A stretch of 64,000 nucleotides of DNA from JALZKA01 sp033856515 (GCA_033856515.1 JAWVEY010000003.1:124001-188000), one strand, 5' to 3'; numbered from the stretch's first letter, positions 34,054 to 42,646 are shown. The notes: generated by a model from the letters alone, not told the origin. Program-made: numbers and translations.

Positions 34054-34098
34054 CGTGTGTACCGGGACTTTCGCTCAGCGAAAGCGGGAGTACACACG
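34054..34098. repeat. Nested perfect palindrome between the tRNA and flavoprotein genes
   Basis: Outer arms CGTGTGTAC (34054-34062) and GTACACACG (34090-34098); inner arms CTTTCGC (34068-34074) and GCGAAAG (34078-34084) around TCA. The two arms are separated on each side by CGGGA, a direct rather than inverted repeat that would form a symmetric internal loop. It lies 11 bp downstream of the tRNA-Val 3' end and 54 bp upstream of the flavoprotein start, so it may end the tRNA transcript or bind a regulator. Confidence 0.6.
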
Positions 34099-34109
34099 AG
34101 CCGTCTAGA

Positions 34110-34182
34110 TGGGCACTACTGGGCTCGAACCAGTGACCTCCGCCTTGTCGAGGCGGCGCTCTCCCAACTGAGCTAAGCGCCC
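34110..34182 (-). tRNA. tRNA-Val (anticodon GAC)
   Basis: 73 nt, minus strand, folds completely: acceptor GGGCGCT/AGTGCCC, D-arm GCTC-AGTTGGGA-GAGC, anticodon stem CCGCC/GGCGG, variable AGGTC, T-arm ACTGG-TTCGAGC-CCAGT, discriminator A; CCA is not encoded. The 7-base anticodon loop is TCGACAA, which gives anticodon GAC but has C instead of the nearly universal T at position 33. Confidence 0.9.
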
Positions 34183-34226
34183 GGGGCTCGGAATTTACCA
34201 GCGGTCGGCGGGTTCGACCGGGTAGC

Positions 34227-35018
34227 GTGCGCGCCGTGATCGCACTGGTTACAGGAGCTTCGAGCGGCATCGGCGAGGCGACCGCCAAGAGGATCGCTCG
34301 CGAGCCCGGAGCGAAACTGATTCTGGTCGCGCGCCGACAGGACCGCCTCGACGCGATCGCCGCCGAAGTCGGCGGCGCGACGGTGATCGCGCTCGATCTG
34401 ACCGAGGAAGGCGCGCCGGCGGCGGTTGCCGAGCGAGTGGAGGCCGAGCATGGCCGCCTGGACCTCCTGGTGAACAATGCGGGCGCCGCCTGGCGCGGCA
34501 AGTTCGGCGACACCGGCTGGGAAAACCTCGACAAGCACATGAAGCTCAACTTCGAGTCGGTCGCCCGGCTGACCGAAGCCCTCCTCCCCATCCTCCGCCG
34601 CTCGGCGCCGAGCTCGATCGTGAACGTCGCCTCGACGGCCGGGCGCGTGTCACGCGCCAACTCGGGCGCCTACTCGGCTTCGAAGTTCGCGCTTGCGGGC
34701 TGGACCGACGCGCTCCATCTCGAGGAGCGCGAGCACGGTGTCCACGTGGGCATGGTCCTGCCCGGGTTCGTCGCAACGGAGGGGTTCCCCCAGAAGGAGC
34801 TCGTCGACAAGCCCCACACCCGCTGGATCGTCTCCACTCCCGAGAAGGTGGCCGAGGCGATCATGGACGCCGGGCCCGGCGGCAAGGCCGAGCGCTACGT
34901 GCCGCGCGCCTATGCGCTAGCCGCGGCTTCGCGAGTGGTGATGCCTTCGGTCGTTCGCCGCGCGCTTTCCGGAGGCAACAAGGCGATCACGCCCGCCACC
35001 GGCTCGGACTCCGACTAG
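34227..35018 (+). CDS. Short-chain dehydrogenase/reductase
   Basis: 263 residues from GTG 34227 (a GTG at 34236 is also possible). Classical SDR: VTGASSGIGEATAKRIA (cofactor loop), LDLLVNNAGAAW (NNAG), IVNVASTAGRVSRANSGAYSASKFALAGW with catalytic Ser, Tyr and Lys (YSASK), then VLPGFVATEGFP. An Arg after the second strand (LVARRQDRL) favours NADP. The substrate is unknown. Its end is 4 bp from the convergent end of the tail-tube-like gene. Confidence 0.9.
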   Translation: MRAVIALVTGASSGIGEATAKRIAREPGAKLILVARRQDRLDAIAAEVGGATVIALDLTEEGAPAAVAERVEAEHGRLDLLVNNAGAAWRGKFGDTGWENLDKHMKLNFESVARLTEALLPILRRSAPSSIVNVASTAGRVSRANSGAYSASKFALAGWTDALHLEEREHGVHVGMVLPGFVATEGFPQKELVDKPHTRWIVSTPEKVAEAIMDAGPGGKAERYVPRAYALAAASRVVMPSVVRRALSGGNKAITPATGSDSD

Positions 35019-35022
35019 CCGA

Positions 35023-36057
35023 TCAGCTCGATGCGATGTCGAAGTGGAGCTCCTCGCAGTACATCTCCACCTGCACGCGGCGCACGGTCTCACCGTCCAC
35101 CTGCTCCGTCACCGGGATCGCGGCGAGGATCCCCATGTTCAGGAGATCGATGGTCGCGAGCTCCTTGGTGCCCTTTGAATTCGTGAGGGTGACCTGGCCG
35201 TCAATCTCGTCAGCTTCGGAGTGGTTGCCCTCGACCAGGAAGTCCTCGTAGAAGGCGAGCCACGAGCTCAGTCCGCTGTTCCGCGTGAGCGTCACCTTGA
35301 TGTCCGGGATGCTGATCTTGGCGGCTCTCTTGGGGCCGCCGGGCGAAACCTCGGCGAGCCCCTGTTTGATTGTGAACGCGTCGATCTTCGCCGGGGCCTT
35401 GCTGGACAGCGAGCCCGCTGCGAACTTGAAGCTCGCGTCGCCTGCCTTGACACCCCCACTCGGAACGGTGCCGCCACCGCCCTCTGTGGCGATCGCGTCC
35501 GAGCTGAATTTGAGCGTCATATACGCAGGATCCTTCGCGGCGGCGTCCAACGCCGGGAAGCCGATCTCGGTGATGAGCGCGTCGGTGAAGTGACCCTGTT
35601 GTGTCACCCGGAAGTCCGCATCGCACGCTTTGATCGAGCCGCTTCTCGATGGCACCGAGCGGTCTAGCGTCTCGCTGATCCAGTTGAAGAGGCCTTGCGG
35701 CTGTTGGGTCATCGCGAACTTGAACGAGACCTCTTCGTACTTGACGTTTCCGATGTGTTTCTTGAACTGGTCCGGCCCGTTGGGCGTTTCGAGAATCTCG
35801 CCGTGCGGGAATCCGCCCTGAACGTCCACCACGAAGCCGCCCGGCTCACCGTCGAGCTCGAGGAAGAATTTCTCGCCATCGAAGTCGGGCCCGAACGCAC
35901 CCTCGGTCACGACGCCTTCACTCGCAGCAAGGGGGGTCGGCGCAGCTTCCTGAGCCTCGGCCGCCTCCGGGCTTCGCCAGGTGCTCGCGAGCGCACCGGC
36001 GCTCAGCGCCGCTCCGGCTCCCAGGAACTGCCCGCGGGTGTGCCCCTCCTCCGCCAC
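35023..36057 (-). CDS. Exported protein with two phage-tail-tube-like (T4 gp19-type) domains
   Basis: 344 residues. N-terminus TRGQFLGAGAALSAGALASTWR resembles a Tat signal but with RG in place of RR. The mature part appears to hold two similar domains. The first (about 45-185) has FFLELDGEPGGFVVDVQGG, then VKYEEVSFKFAMTQQPQGLFNWISETLD and LITEIGFPALDAAAKDPAYMTLKF. The second (about 195-340) has KISIPDIKVTLTRNSGLSSWLAFYEDFL then LTNSKGTKELATIDLLNMGI. The order of these elements matches T4-gp19-like tail tube proteins. No sheath, baseplate or spike genes are nearby, so this is not a complete injection system. Last gene of the NfeD-to-gp19 run. Confidence 0.6.
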   Translation of the reverse strand: MAEEGHTRGQFLGAGAALSAGALASTWRSPEAAEAQEAAPTPLAASEGVVTEGAFGPDFDGEKFFLELDGEPGGFVVDVQGGFPHGEILETPNGPDQFKKHIGNVKYEEVSFKFAMTQQPQGLFNWISETLDRSVPSRSGSIKACDADFRVTQQGHFTDALITEIGFPALDAAAKDPAYMTLKFSSDAIATEGGGGTVPSGGVKAGDASFKFAAGSLSSKAPAKIDAFTIKQGLAEVSPGGPKRAAKISIPDIKVTLTRNSGLSSWLAFYEDFLVEGNHSEADEIDGQVTLTNSKGTKELATIDLLNMGILAAIPVTEQVDGETVRRVQVEMYCEELHFDIASS

Positions 36058-36090
36058 TCGGAACCCACTCTACATCGGATTTCGGGCCTG

Positions 36091-37569
36091 TCAAGGAAGC
36101 GCGAAGCCGAGCTCGACCATGCGGCGAACCGGCCGCAGGGATGCCTTCGCGAAGTCCTCAGGAGTCATCGCCGGCTCGACCTCCGCTCGCGCCATCTCGA
36201 GCGCCTCGCGGAGCGTTCGCTTCCCGTCGAGGTGAAGCAGGATCTGCACAGCATGAACGTCGACCGCGGCGCGGAAGCTCATGCCCTCCTCGAGGATCAC
36301 GCCCGCCCCGTGGACCGCGTAGCCCGCCCCGTCGGGACGCAGCATCTGCTCCAGCCGATGGTGCGGGTTCGAGCGCAGGACGAGGTCCAGGAGCCCCTCG
36401 TCGTCGCCCGCCGCCTCGAGCACGTCCTGCGTCGCGATCATCCGCGCCACGAGCTCTCCGGCCGGAGCCTCCACCCCGCTGTGAAGCGTGTCGGCGCGGA
36501 GCCAGTTGTCACCTGAGCGCTTTCGCAGCACGATCGCGCCATATCCGATCGCCTCAATCCCAAGGCGCTGGTCGTAGTCGAGCCAGCGGTCGATCGCGTC
36601 CGAGTAGCCCTGCGGGTCGAGGGGCGCGAGCGGCCGATTGAAGCCCACGGCATAATCGAGCGGGTCGGCCGACGAGTGACGAAGTAGCCACACATCGCAG
36701 CCAAGCCCCTCGACCCATGGCCTGAGCGGCTCATCCCACGCCTGCTCTCTCCCGTGGGCCCAGCCGACCATGACGACCGCGAGGCCTCCCTCCCGCAGCC
36801 GGGCCGCGGCGCCATCCACGACGCGCCGCGAGATCTCGTCGCCCTCGAGGCCCGAGTCGCGGTAGGAATAAGCCGAGTCAGGCGAGATCACGAACGGCGG
36901 GTTCGCGACAACAAGGTCGAACGTTTCCTCACCCACGGGCTCGAATAGGTCGCCCTGCCGCATCTCGATGTTGTCGAGTCCGTTCAGCCGGGCGCCGATC
37001 TCGCCGAACCGAAGCGCCCTCGCGTTGATATCCGTCGCCACGACGTTCCCCGAGTGCCGCGCCGCGAGCAGCGCCTGGAGCCCGCTTCCGCAACAGAGGT
37101 CCAGCGTCGTCCCGACCGGCGTCCGGGGCGTGAGGTCGGAGAGCATGGAAGTGGAAGGAGTGATCCCCATGACGTGGTCGGGCTCGAGGTCCGCCGAGAA
37201 CTCGTGCTCTCGGTCCACCACGACCAGGACGTCCCGATGCGGAACGATCCGGAACAGCGCCTGAACCGAGTCACCGACCCGCTCGAGCAGGCCGGCCGCC
37301 ACCAGGCGCTCCGACGAAGCCGCGGCGAGCGCACCATCCGCCTCGTCTGAGGCGACGGGCATCGCCATCAGGAATAGGCGCATGAGGGTCGGCAGCGGCT
37401 CGCCCTTGGGCAGCTGACGGTCGATCACCGGGACATCGCCCGGCGGGACGCTCACAGAGTCCGCTTCGACCCCCAGCGCCTCCGCGATCCGATCCAGGCC
37501 GTAGCCCGCGGACCAGAGCGCGGCGCGCAGGTCTCTCAGCGCGGCCTCCTCCTCGGTGCTGAGGCTCAC
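36091..37569 (-). CDS. HemK/PrmC-like class I methyltransferase with N- and C-terminal extensions
   Basis: 492 residues from GTG 37569, 5 bp after the phospholipase stop; the frame upstream to 38094 is a shadow. An N-terminal winged region of about 140 residues (STEEEAALRDLRAAL...) precedes the SAM core: TLDLCCGSGLQALLAARHSG (motif I), VATDINARALRFGE, and DLVVANPPFVISP, whose NPPF is the amino-methylase motif IV. About 150 residues of unknown fold follow. NPPF enzymes methylate amide or exocyclic amino groups of glutamine, adenine or guanine. This long architecture is common in actinobacteria; its target is unknown. Confidence 0.82.
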   Translation of the reverse strand: MSLSTEEEAALRDLRAALWSAGYGLDRIAEALGVEADSVSVPPGDVPVIDRQLPKGEPLPTLMRLFLMAMPVASDEADGALAAASSERLVAAGLLERVGDSVQALFRIVPHRDVLVVVDREHEFSADLEPDHVMGITPSTSMLSDLTPRTPVGTTLDLCCGSGLQALLAARHSGNVVATDINARALRFGEIGARLNGLDNIEMRQGDLFEPVGEETFDLVVANPPFVISPDSAYSYRDSGLEGDEISRRVVDGAAARLREGGLAVVMVGWAHGREQAWDEPLRPWVEGLGCDVWLLRHSSADPLDYAVGFNRPLAPLDPQGYSDAIDRWLDYDQRLGIEAIGYGAIVLRKRSGDNWLRADTLHSGVEAPAGELVARMIATQDVLEAAGDDEGLLDLVLRSNPHHRLEQMLRPDGAGYAVHGAGVILEEGMSFRAAVDVHAVQILLHLDGKRTLREALEMARAEVEPAMTPEDFAKASLRPVRRMVELGFALP

Positions 37570-37574
37570 CAGTC

Positions 37575-39143
37575 CTAGGGCCCGACGGCCTCGGCGGCCT
37601 TGCGGTCGCCCTCTTCGAGCGCCTGCTTCACCTTGTCCGGATAGCGGAAGATCCGGTCGAGGGTCGCGTCCGGCACGTCGATCCCGAGCGAGTCGAGGTA
37701 GCCGGAAGTCTCGAGCCCGACCATGTCGTGCGCCTTGGGCCGCTCGGCAGCGCCCTGAGCCGCGCAGGGGGCCGTCTGCGCTTCGAGGAATTCGTACATC
37801 GGCAGCTCCGGCAGCTCGAAGTCCGGGTGCTTGAAGTTGAACGAACGGGCGATGTTCGACGCAAAGCGGTGGCGCTTCGTCAGGTGGCCGAGGCCGAACC
37901 GGTAGGAGATGAGCTTCAGGATCGACTCGTGGGTGATCGGCATGTGGCTGACCCTCCCACCCCGCGTGAAAGGCGAGATCGCTACGCCCGGAATCCGGAA
38001 GCCCGTCAGGCTCCAGTCGTTGGCCAGGTCCGCCGGGTTCTCCCTGTCGTCCGGCATCCGCGGCGGCGCGACGTGGTCGAAGAACCCGCCCCACTCGTCG
38101 TAGTTGATGAACATCGCGCCGCGCTCGTAGTGCGACGACTCGATGAACGCGTTGGTGACGTCGGACATGAACGCCTGCCCGAGGCGGATATCGCCGTGCG
38201 GATGCTCGTCAGCGGACAGGCCGTTGCCTCCGCCGCCGTCCCGGAACGGAGGGTCGACGAACGCGATCTGGGGCAGGTTCCCCAGCGCGGCATCCACGTA
38301 GAAGTCGGCCACGGGCTTGGTCCAGCCGGCGCCCCGGGCGCCGTAGAGCGCCGCGAAGGGAAGATCGGAGTTGTAGTAGGTGAACGTGACCCCGTTCGCG
38401 ATCGCGCGGTCGGCGATCGTCTCCCAGCGAAAGCCCGCGAAGTCGGCGGGGTCCGGGGACTCGAACGGAAAGAGGTTCGACTTCTGCCCGCCGTTCTGAG
38501 CGCCCCACTGGTAGTGACGATTCGGGTAGGTGCCGGCCATGATCGAGCAGAACCAGCGGTCATAGAGCGTGTAGGCCTCTGCGGCGTGCGGGAGGAACGG
38601 AACGTCCTCCTCCAGGTAGTACCCGATCGCGAACTCGTCGCTTCCCGTGCCCGCCTCGTTGCCGGTGACGAAACGATCGTTCTGACCGTTGTTCCACTGC
38701 CAGCGCCCCCCGCTCCAGCCGTGATCAGGGTCGGGGTGCTCGCAGCCCTGGAAGTCCGGGGTCAGCCGATAGGTGGGTAGCTGCGTGCCGGTCGCATCGG
38801 GATATGTGAGCCCCTCGTTCTTCGCGTCCGCTTCGGGGTGCCAGCCGAAGTAGTGGTCGAACGAGCGGTTCTCCATCATCAGGACGACGATGGTGTCGAT
38901 CGGCATGTCCTGGGGGCTTGGGAGCTTTCGGTGGGCCGTGCGGCGAGCCGCCTCGGCGATGAGCTGCTCGGCGGGCAGGTAGGAGGCGAGGGCCACACCG
39001 CCCGCAACCGCGGCGGTCCGAGCGAGAAAGTCGCGGCGCTTGAGCGTCGCCTCGGGGTTCTGCGCCATCGCTCGCTCGAGAGCCTCGGGGTCTGCCAGCT
39101 CGCCGCGGTTGAAGGAGTCCGAATGGTCGCTCGGGCGCCTCAT
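37575..39143 (-). CDS. Tat-exported phospholipase C / phosphoesterase family protein
   Basis: About 522 residues from the ATG at 39143, which overlaps the RTX gene stop (ATGA). Near residues 36-60, KRRDFLARTAAVAGGVALASYLP is a twin-arginine signal. The mature enzyme has the phosphoesterase (PF04185-type) signatures VLMMENRSFDHYFGWHP, MAGTYPNRHYQWG, and NYDEWGGFFDHVAPPRMPDD, which supply the metal and nucleophile residues. These enzymes cleave phospholipid headgroups or phosphate esters outside the cell. Downstream are the methyltransferase and the tail-tube-like protein; spacing indicates one operon. Confidence 0.9.
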   Translation of the reverse strand: MRRPSDHSDSFNRGELADPEALERAMAQNPEATLKRRDFLARTAAVAGGVALASYLPAEQLIAEAARRTAHRKLPSPQDMPIDTIVVLMMENRSFDHYFGWHPEADAKNEGLTYPDATGTQLPTYRLTPDFQGCEHPDPDHGWSGGRWQWNNGQNDRFVTGNEAGTGSDEFAIGYYLEEDVPFLPHAAEAYTLYDRWFCSIMAGTYPNRHYQWGAQNGGQKSNLFPFESPDPADFAGFRWETIADRAIANGVTFTYYNSDLPFAALYGARGAGWTKPVADFYVDAALGNLPQIAFVDPPFRDGGGGNGLSADEHPHGDIRLGQAFMSDVTNAFIESSHYERGAMFINYDEWGGFFDHVAPPRMPDDRENPADLANDWSLTGFRIPGVAISPFTRGGRVSHMPITHESILKLISYRFGLGHLTKRHRFASNIARSFNFKHPDFELPELPMYEFLEAQTAPCAAQGAAERPKAHDMVGLETSGYLDSLGIDVPDATLDRIFRYPDKVKQALEEGDRKAAEAVGP

Positions 39144-39532
39144 CGCATCAGGACCTCGACGTGCTCGCAATCGAACACGCCCTCCTCAACCTCATCCGCC
39201 AAAACCGTGTCCTCGCCGGGACCGCAGTCGATCAGGTCCTCCTGGCCGTCGCGGGTATGGATCTCGTCGTCGCCGTCCCCAGCCCGGATCTCGTCGAATC
39301 CTTGCCCCGACTTGATGAAGTCGTTCCCCTTGTTGCCGATGACAAGGTCGCCGCCCTCGGAGGAGCGCAGGATGTCGTTGCCGCCCCTGCCGATCAGCTT
39401 GTCGCCGTTCTTCGAGCCGATCAGCTTGTCGTCGCCCGGCGTGCCCTTGAGGATCTTGGCCACTGCCGGCCCCGCAAGAACGAGCGCGCAGACGAGCAAG
39501 AGACCGGCTACCCCGCTCCGAAACCGCATCAT
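39140..39532 (-). CDS. Secreted RTX-type calcium-binding repeat protein
   Basis: 130 residues from the first of two adjacent ATGs, after GAGG. Signal peptide MMRFRSGVAGLLLVCALVLAG ending AVAK. The rest is degenerate hemolysin-type repeats: GTPGDDKLIGSKNGDKLIG, RGGNDILRSSEGGDLVIGNKGNDFI, AGDGDDEIHTRDG, ending IDCGPGEDTVLADEVEEGVFDC, a C-terminal signature common in secreted Solirubrobacter-like proteins. Likely a small beta-roll that folds on Ca outside the cell. It overlaps the phospholipase start and lies 47 bp after NfeD. Confidence 0.82.
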   Translation of the reverse strand: MMRFRSGVAGLLLVCALVLAGPAVAKILKGTPGDDKLIGSKNGDKLIGRGGNDILRSSEGGDLVIGNKGNDFIKSGQGFDEIRAGDGDDEIHTRDGQEDLIDCGPGEDTVLADEVEEGVFDCEHVEVLMR

Positions 39533-39579
39533 CACCTCACTTTGTACACCCTCAGGCGGCCTGGGTGTTGCAGTTCGTG

Positions 39580-39906
39580 TTAACGATCCTCGCCGCTCAC
39601 AGTCACCGTGAGGCCATCTACGGCGAGCACGGTGGCTCGTTCTCCCTCGCCGAGCGCGTCCCCGTTGGCGCGCGCCTTCCACACCTCGCCCCGGACCCGC
39701 ACGAGCCCGTCCGGGTCGCACGCCTCGATCACAGTGGCGCGCTCTCCGAGCATCCCCTCCGCCCCGCCCCGCACGCGGTAGCGCTCGAGGAACCGCATCC
39801 ACAGGTAGATCTCGCCGATCTCGAAGAACACTGCGAGGCCGAACAGAATTACGTTCCAAGGGCTCGGCAGGATGAAGAGGCCGATGATCGAGGCCGTGAG
39901 GACCAT
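39580..39906 (-). CDS. NfeD-like membrane protein
   Basis: 108 residues: two hydrophobic helices (LTASIIGLFILPSP; VILFGLAVFFEIGEIYLWMRF), then an OB-fold domain from about 48 (GGAEGMLGERATVIEACDPDGLVRVRGEVWKARA) ending VLAVDGLTVTVS. This is the short NfeD1b-type protein that usually partners a stomatin/flotillin-like protein; none is next to it here. Divergent from the ATP-grasp gene, with 39 bp between. Confidence 0.85.
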   Translation of the reverse strand: MVLTASIIGLFILPSPWNVILFGLAVFFEIGEIYLWMRFLERYRVRGGAEGMLGERATVIEACDPDGLVRVRGEVWKARANGDALGEGERATVLAVDGLTVTVSGEDR

Positions 39907-39945
39907 TCGCGCCGAGTCTAGGTCTGAGGCTCTAGCCTCGTCGCA

Positions 39946-40827
39946 GTGAGGATCGCGGTTGCGACATGCGGGGTCATGCCGGAGCAGTTCACAGACGACC
40001 AGGTCGTCATGGACGAGCTTCGCGCCCTCGGCGCCGACGTCACCTATGAGCCGTGGGACACGGAAATCGACTGGGCCGGATTCGACGCCGTCGCCGTCCG
40101 CTCACCCTGGGACTACAGCTACCGGCGCGACGAGTTCGTAGCGTGGGCGGAGGCCGCAGGCCCGGACCTCCACAACTCGGCCGACCTCCTGCGCTGGAAC
40201 TCCGACAAGTCGTATGTCGCCGACCTGGCAGAGGCGAGTCTCCCGGTTGTCGAGACGGCGTTTCTGAAGCCCGGTGAAGCATGGGCCGGCGACGAGCGGG
40301 AGGTGATCGTGAAGCCCTCCATCTCTGCGGGCGCGCGGGACACGGGTCGGTTCGGCCCGTGTCTCCACGACGAGGCCCGAGTGCTCATCGAGACCATCCA
40401 TGGAAGCGGCCGGACCGCAATGGTCCAGCCCTACTTGGCGTCGGTCGACGACCTGGGCGAGACGGCGCTCGTCTTCATCGATGGCGAGTTCAGCCACTCA
40501 CTCCGAAAGAGCTCGGTGCTCCAGCCCGACGAGGTCGCGCCGGTGCGCTCGACCGACCTGATGGTCGCCGAGGCCATGTACGACCCCGAGCTGGTCCTCG
40601 CGGGCACGTATGAGCCAGACGAGCTAGAGCTAGCTGAGGGCATCGTCCGCCACATCACCGAGCGCTTCGAGTATCTCCCCCTCTATGCCCGGGTGGACAT
40701 GCTGCGCGACGCCGACGGGACGCCGGTCCTGCTCGAGCTCGAGGCGGTCGAGCCAAACCTCTACTTCAATGAGTTCCCGGACGGCGCGGGACGTCTTGCG
40801 CGTGCCATCGCCGCCCGCGCGGGCTAG
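39946..40827 (+). CDS. ATP-grasp ligase-like protein
   Basis: 293 residues from GTG 39946. N-terminal VRIAVATCGVMPEQFTDDQ, then VAVRSPWDYSYRRDEF and LLRWNSDKSYVADL (ATP-grasp linker), REVIVKPSISAGARDTGRF (ATP-binding Lys), VQPYLASVDDLGETALVFIDGEFSH, and metal site LLELEAVEPNLYFNEF. The layout matches the small ATP-grasp family that includes the D-cycloserine enzyme DcsG, but the substrate cannot be inferred. The VOC gene follows at its stop, so the two are probably translated together. Confidence 0.82.
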   Translation: MRIAVATCGVMPEQFTDDQVVMDELRALGADVTYEPWDTEIDWAGFDAVAVRSPWDYSYRRDEFVAWAEAAGPDLHNSADLLRWNSDKSYVADLAEASLPVVETAFLKPGEAWAGDEREVIVKPSISAGARDTGRFGPCLHDEARVLIETIHGSGRTAMVQPYLASVDDLGETALVFIDGEFSHSLRKSSVLQPDEVAPVRSTDLMVAEAMYDPELVLAGTYEPDELELAEGIVRHITERFEYLPLYARVDMLRDADGTPVLLELEAVEPNLYFNEFPDGAGRLARAIAARAG

Positions 40828-40844
40828 TGGACGCTGAGGCTCTG

Positions 40845-41573
40845 ATGTACGACCACGCCGGGATCTGGGCGTCCGATCGCGAGGCAACCGATCGCTTTTA
40901 CCTCACGGTGCTCGAGACGATTGACGTGAACCTGACGCACCGGGGCGACGCGTACACCGAGTGGGACGACTTCGCGACCGGTCAGGCCTCCGAGGAGAGG
41001 CCGGTCACTCGCAACCTCCATGTGGGCTTCGTCTCGCCCTCGCGCGAGCAGGTTGACGAGTTCTGGCGGATTGGCACCGAGGCCGGATATGAGAGCGACG
41101 GCGAGCCGGGGCCGCGCACCGAGTACGGCGACGACTACTACGGCTCATTCCTCCTCGATCCCGACGGGAACAGCGCCGAGGCGGTCCACCACGGTGATTT
41201 ACGGCGCGGGAACATCGACCACCTATGGATCGGGGTTTCCGACCTGGGGGCTGCGACCGCCTTTTACGGCACGATCGCCCGGTTCGTAGGCATCCGCGCA
41301 GGCAGGCCTTCAAGCGAGCGCCAGCCATTCCGCGGCGCCTGGGGCACTTTCTCCCTACTCGCCGACGGCCGCCCGCCGACCGAGAACCTCCACATGGCCT
41401 TCCCGGTCCCGGAGCGAGACGATGTCCACCGTTTCCACGAGGCCGCGATGGCAGCGGGTTTCCGCGACAACGGCGGGCCGGGCGAGCGGCCCGAGTACCA
41501 CCCCGGCTATTACGCCGCCTACCTCCTCGACCCCGATGGCAACAACATCGAGGCGGTCCACCACGGGAACTAG
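40845..41573 (+). CDS. Two-domain VOC (glyoxalase/dioxygenase superfamily) protein
   Basis: 242 residues from ATG 40845, with GAGG five bases upstream; a GTG at 40827 overlapping the previous stop (TAGTG) is the alternative. Two vicinal-oxygen-chelate repeats are visible: MYDHAGIWASDREATDRFYLTVL ... NLHVGFVS ... DPDGNSAEAVHHG and IDHLWIGVSDLGAATAFYGTIA ... NLHMAFPV ... DPDGNNIEAVHHGN. Each repeat supplies His/His/Glu metal ligands. Function beyond metal-dependent lyase/isomerase/dioxygenase or resistance protein cannot be said. Confidence 0.88.
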   Translation: MYDHAGIWASDREATDRFYLTVLETIDVNLTHRGDAYTEWDDFATGQASEERPVTRNLHVGFVSPSREQVDEFWRIGTEAGYESDGEPGPRTEYGDDYYGSFLLDPDGNSAEAVHHGDLRRGNIDHLWIGVSDLGAATAFYGTIARFVGIRAGRPSSERQPFRGAWGTFSLLADGRPPTENLHMAFPVPERDDVHRFHEAAMAAGFRDNGGPGERPEYHPGYYAAYLLDPDGNNIEAVHHGN

Positions 41574-42644
41574 CTAGCGCAGGACGATCGAGTTCTCGGC
41601 GTGCCAGCCCATCCGGATCTTCATCCCGGGCTCCCAGCGGTCGTCCGCTGATGCGCGGTAGGTCGCCTGCTCGAGCGCGACCAGGCGTGCGCCGTTTCCA
41701 AGGCCAACCGTGATCTGGGTCGAGACCCCCAGATAGACGCGGCCCTCGATAGTCCCCTCGATGCTCTCCATGCCGTCCTCGACCTCGTCATCGATCGCGA
41801 TCTTTTCCGGGCGCACGGAGATCTGGACCGTGTCGCCCTTGCCGCAGTCGGCCGGAATCGGCGCCCGAAGGATCTGGCCGGTGCCGATCTTCACGGACGT
41901 CTCGTCCTCGACCTGGCCCTCGATCAGGTTCGAGATGCCAATGAAGCCCGCCACGAACTCGCCGGTTGGGTGCTCGTAGATGTCCTCGGGCGGGCCACAC
42001 TGCGCGATCTTCCCGCCTGACATGACCGCGATCCGGTCGGACATCGAAAGCGCCTCTTCCTGGTCGTGGGTCACATAGACGAACGTAATCCCGACCTCGC
42101 GCTGGATCTGCTTGAGCTCGACCTGCATCTGGCGCCGCAGCTTCAGGTCGAGCGCGCCGAGCGGCTCGTCGAGAAGGAGAACGGAGGGACGGTTGACGAG
42201 CGCGCGTGCCAGTGCGACTCGCTGTCGCTGTCCGCCCGAGAGCTTGTTGGGCCGGTCGTGTGCCCGATCGGCCAGCCCGACCAGCTCGAGCGCATCAGCG
42301 ACGCGCTGCTCGATCTCGTCCTTCGGCCGCTTCTTTCGCTTGAGCCCGAAGGCGACGTTCCCGGCAACGTCGAGGTGGCCGAACAGCGCGTAGCTCTGGA
42401 ACACCATGTTCACGTTCCGCTCGTACGGCGGGACGTCCTCGACCGGCTCGCCCTCGAGCAGGATGTGGCCCTCGGTTGGCACCTCGAAGCCGGCAAGCAT
42501 CCTCAGCGTGGTCGTCTTGCCGCAGCCCGAGGGCCCCAGCAGGCTGAAGAACTCGCCTTTCGGGATTGAGAGGTCGATGTTGTCGACGGCGGCGAAGTCG
42601 CCGAAGCGCTTCGTAACCCCTTTGATCGTGATCGCGTCAGACAC
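41574..42644 (-). CDS. potA: Polyamine/amine ABC transporter ATP-binding protein
   Basis: About 356 residues. Walker A GPSGCGKTT at 37-45, Q-loop NMVFQSYALFGHL, signature LSGGQ at 135-139, Walker B VLLLDEPLGALD, H-loop VTHDQEEAL; C-terminal regulatory TOBE domain from about 280 (DTVQISVRPEKIAI). Matches PotA-like ATPases. The frame is open far upstream, but two realistic starts exist: ATG 42650 directly abuts AGGAAGGAGG, while GTG 42644 has it 6 bases away, so GTG is preferred. Last gene of the Rieske-TetR-potDBCA operon; it ends at 41574, next to the convergent VOC gene. Confidence 0.92.
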   Translation of the reverse strand: MSDAITIKGVTKRFGDFAAVDNIDLSIPKGEFFSLLGPSGCGKTTTLRMLAGFEVPTEGHILLEGEPVEDVPPYERNVNMVFQSYALFGHLDVAGNVAFGLKRKKRPKDEIEQRVADALELVGLADRAHDRPNKLSGGQRQRVALARALVNRPSVLLLDEPLGALDLKLRRQMQVELKQIQREVGITFVYVTHDQEEALSMSDRIAVMSGGKIAQCGPPEDIYEHPTGEFVAGFIGISNLIEGQVEDETSVKIGTGQILRAPIPADCGKGDTVQISVRPEKIAIDDEVEDGMESIEGTIEGRVYLGVSTQITVGLGNGARLVALEQATYRASADDRWEPGMKIRMGWHAENSIVLR

Positions 42645-42646
42645 GC

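Noticed and set aside
35023..36057. Prophage or contractile injection system
   Set aside because: Only one tail-tube-like gene; no sheath, baseplate, integrase, terminase or att repeats are visible.
36091..38094. 667-residue minus-strand ORF as a single protein
   Set aside because: The region above 37569 overlaps the phospholipase gene in another frame and is low-complexity.
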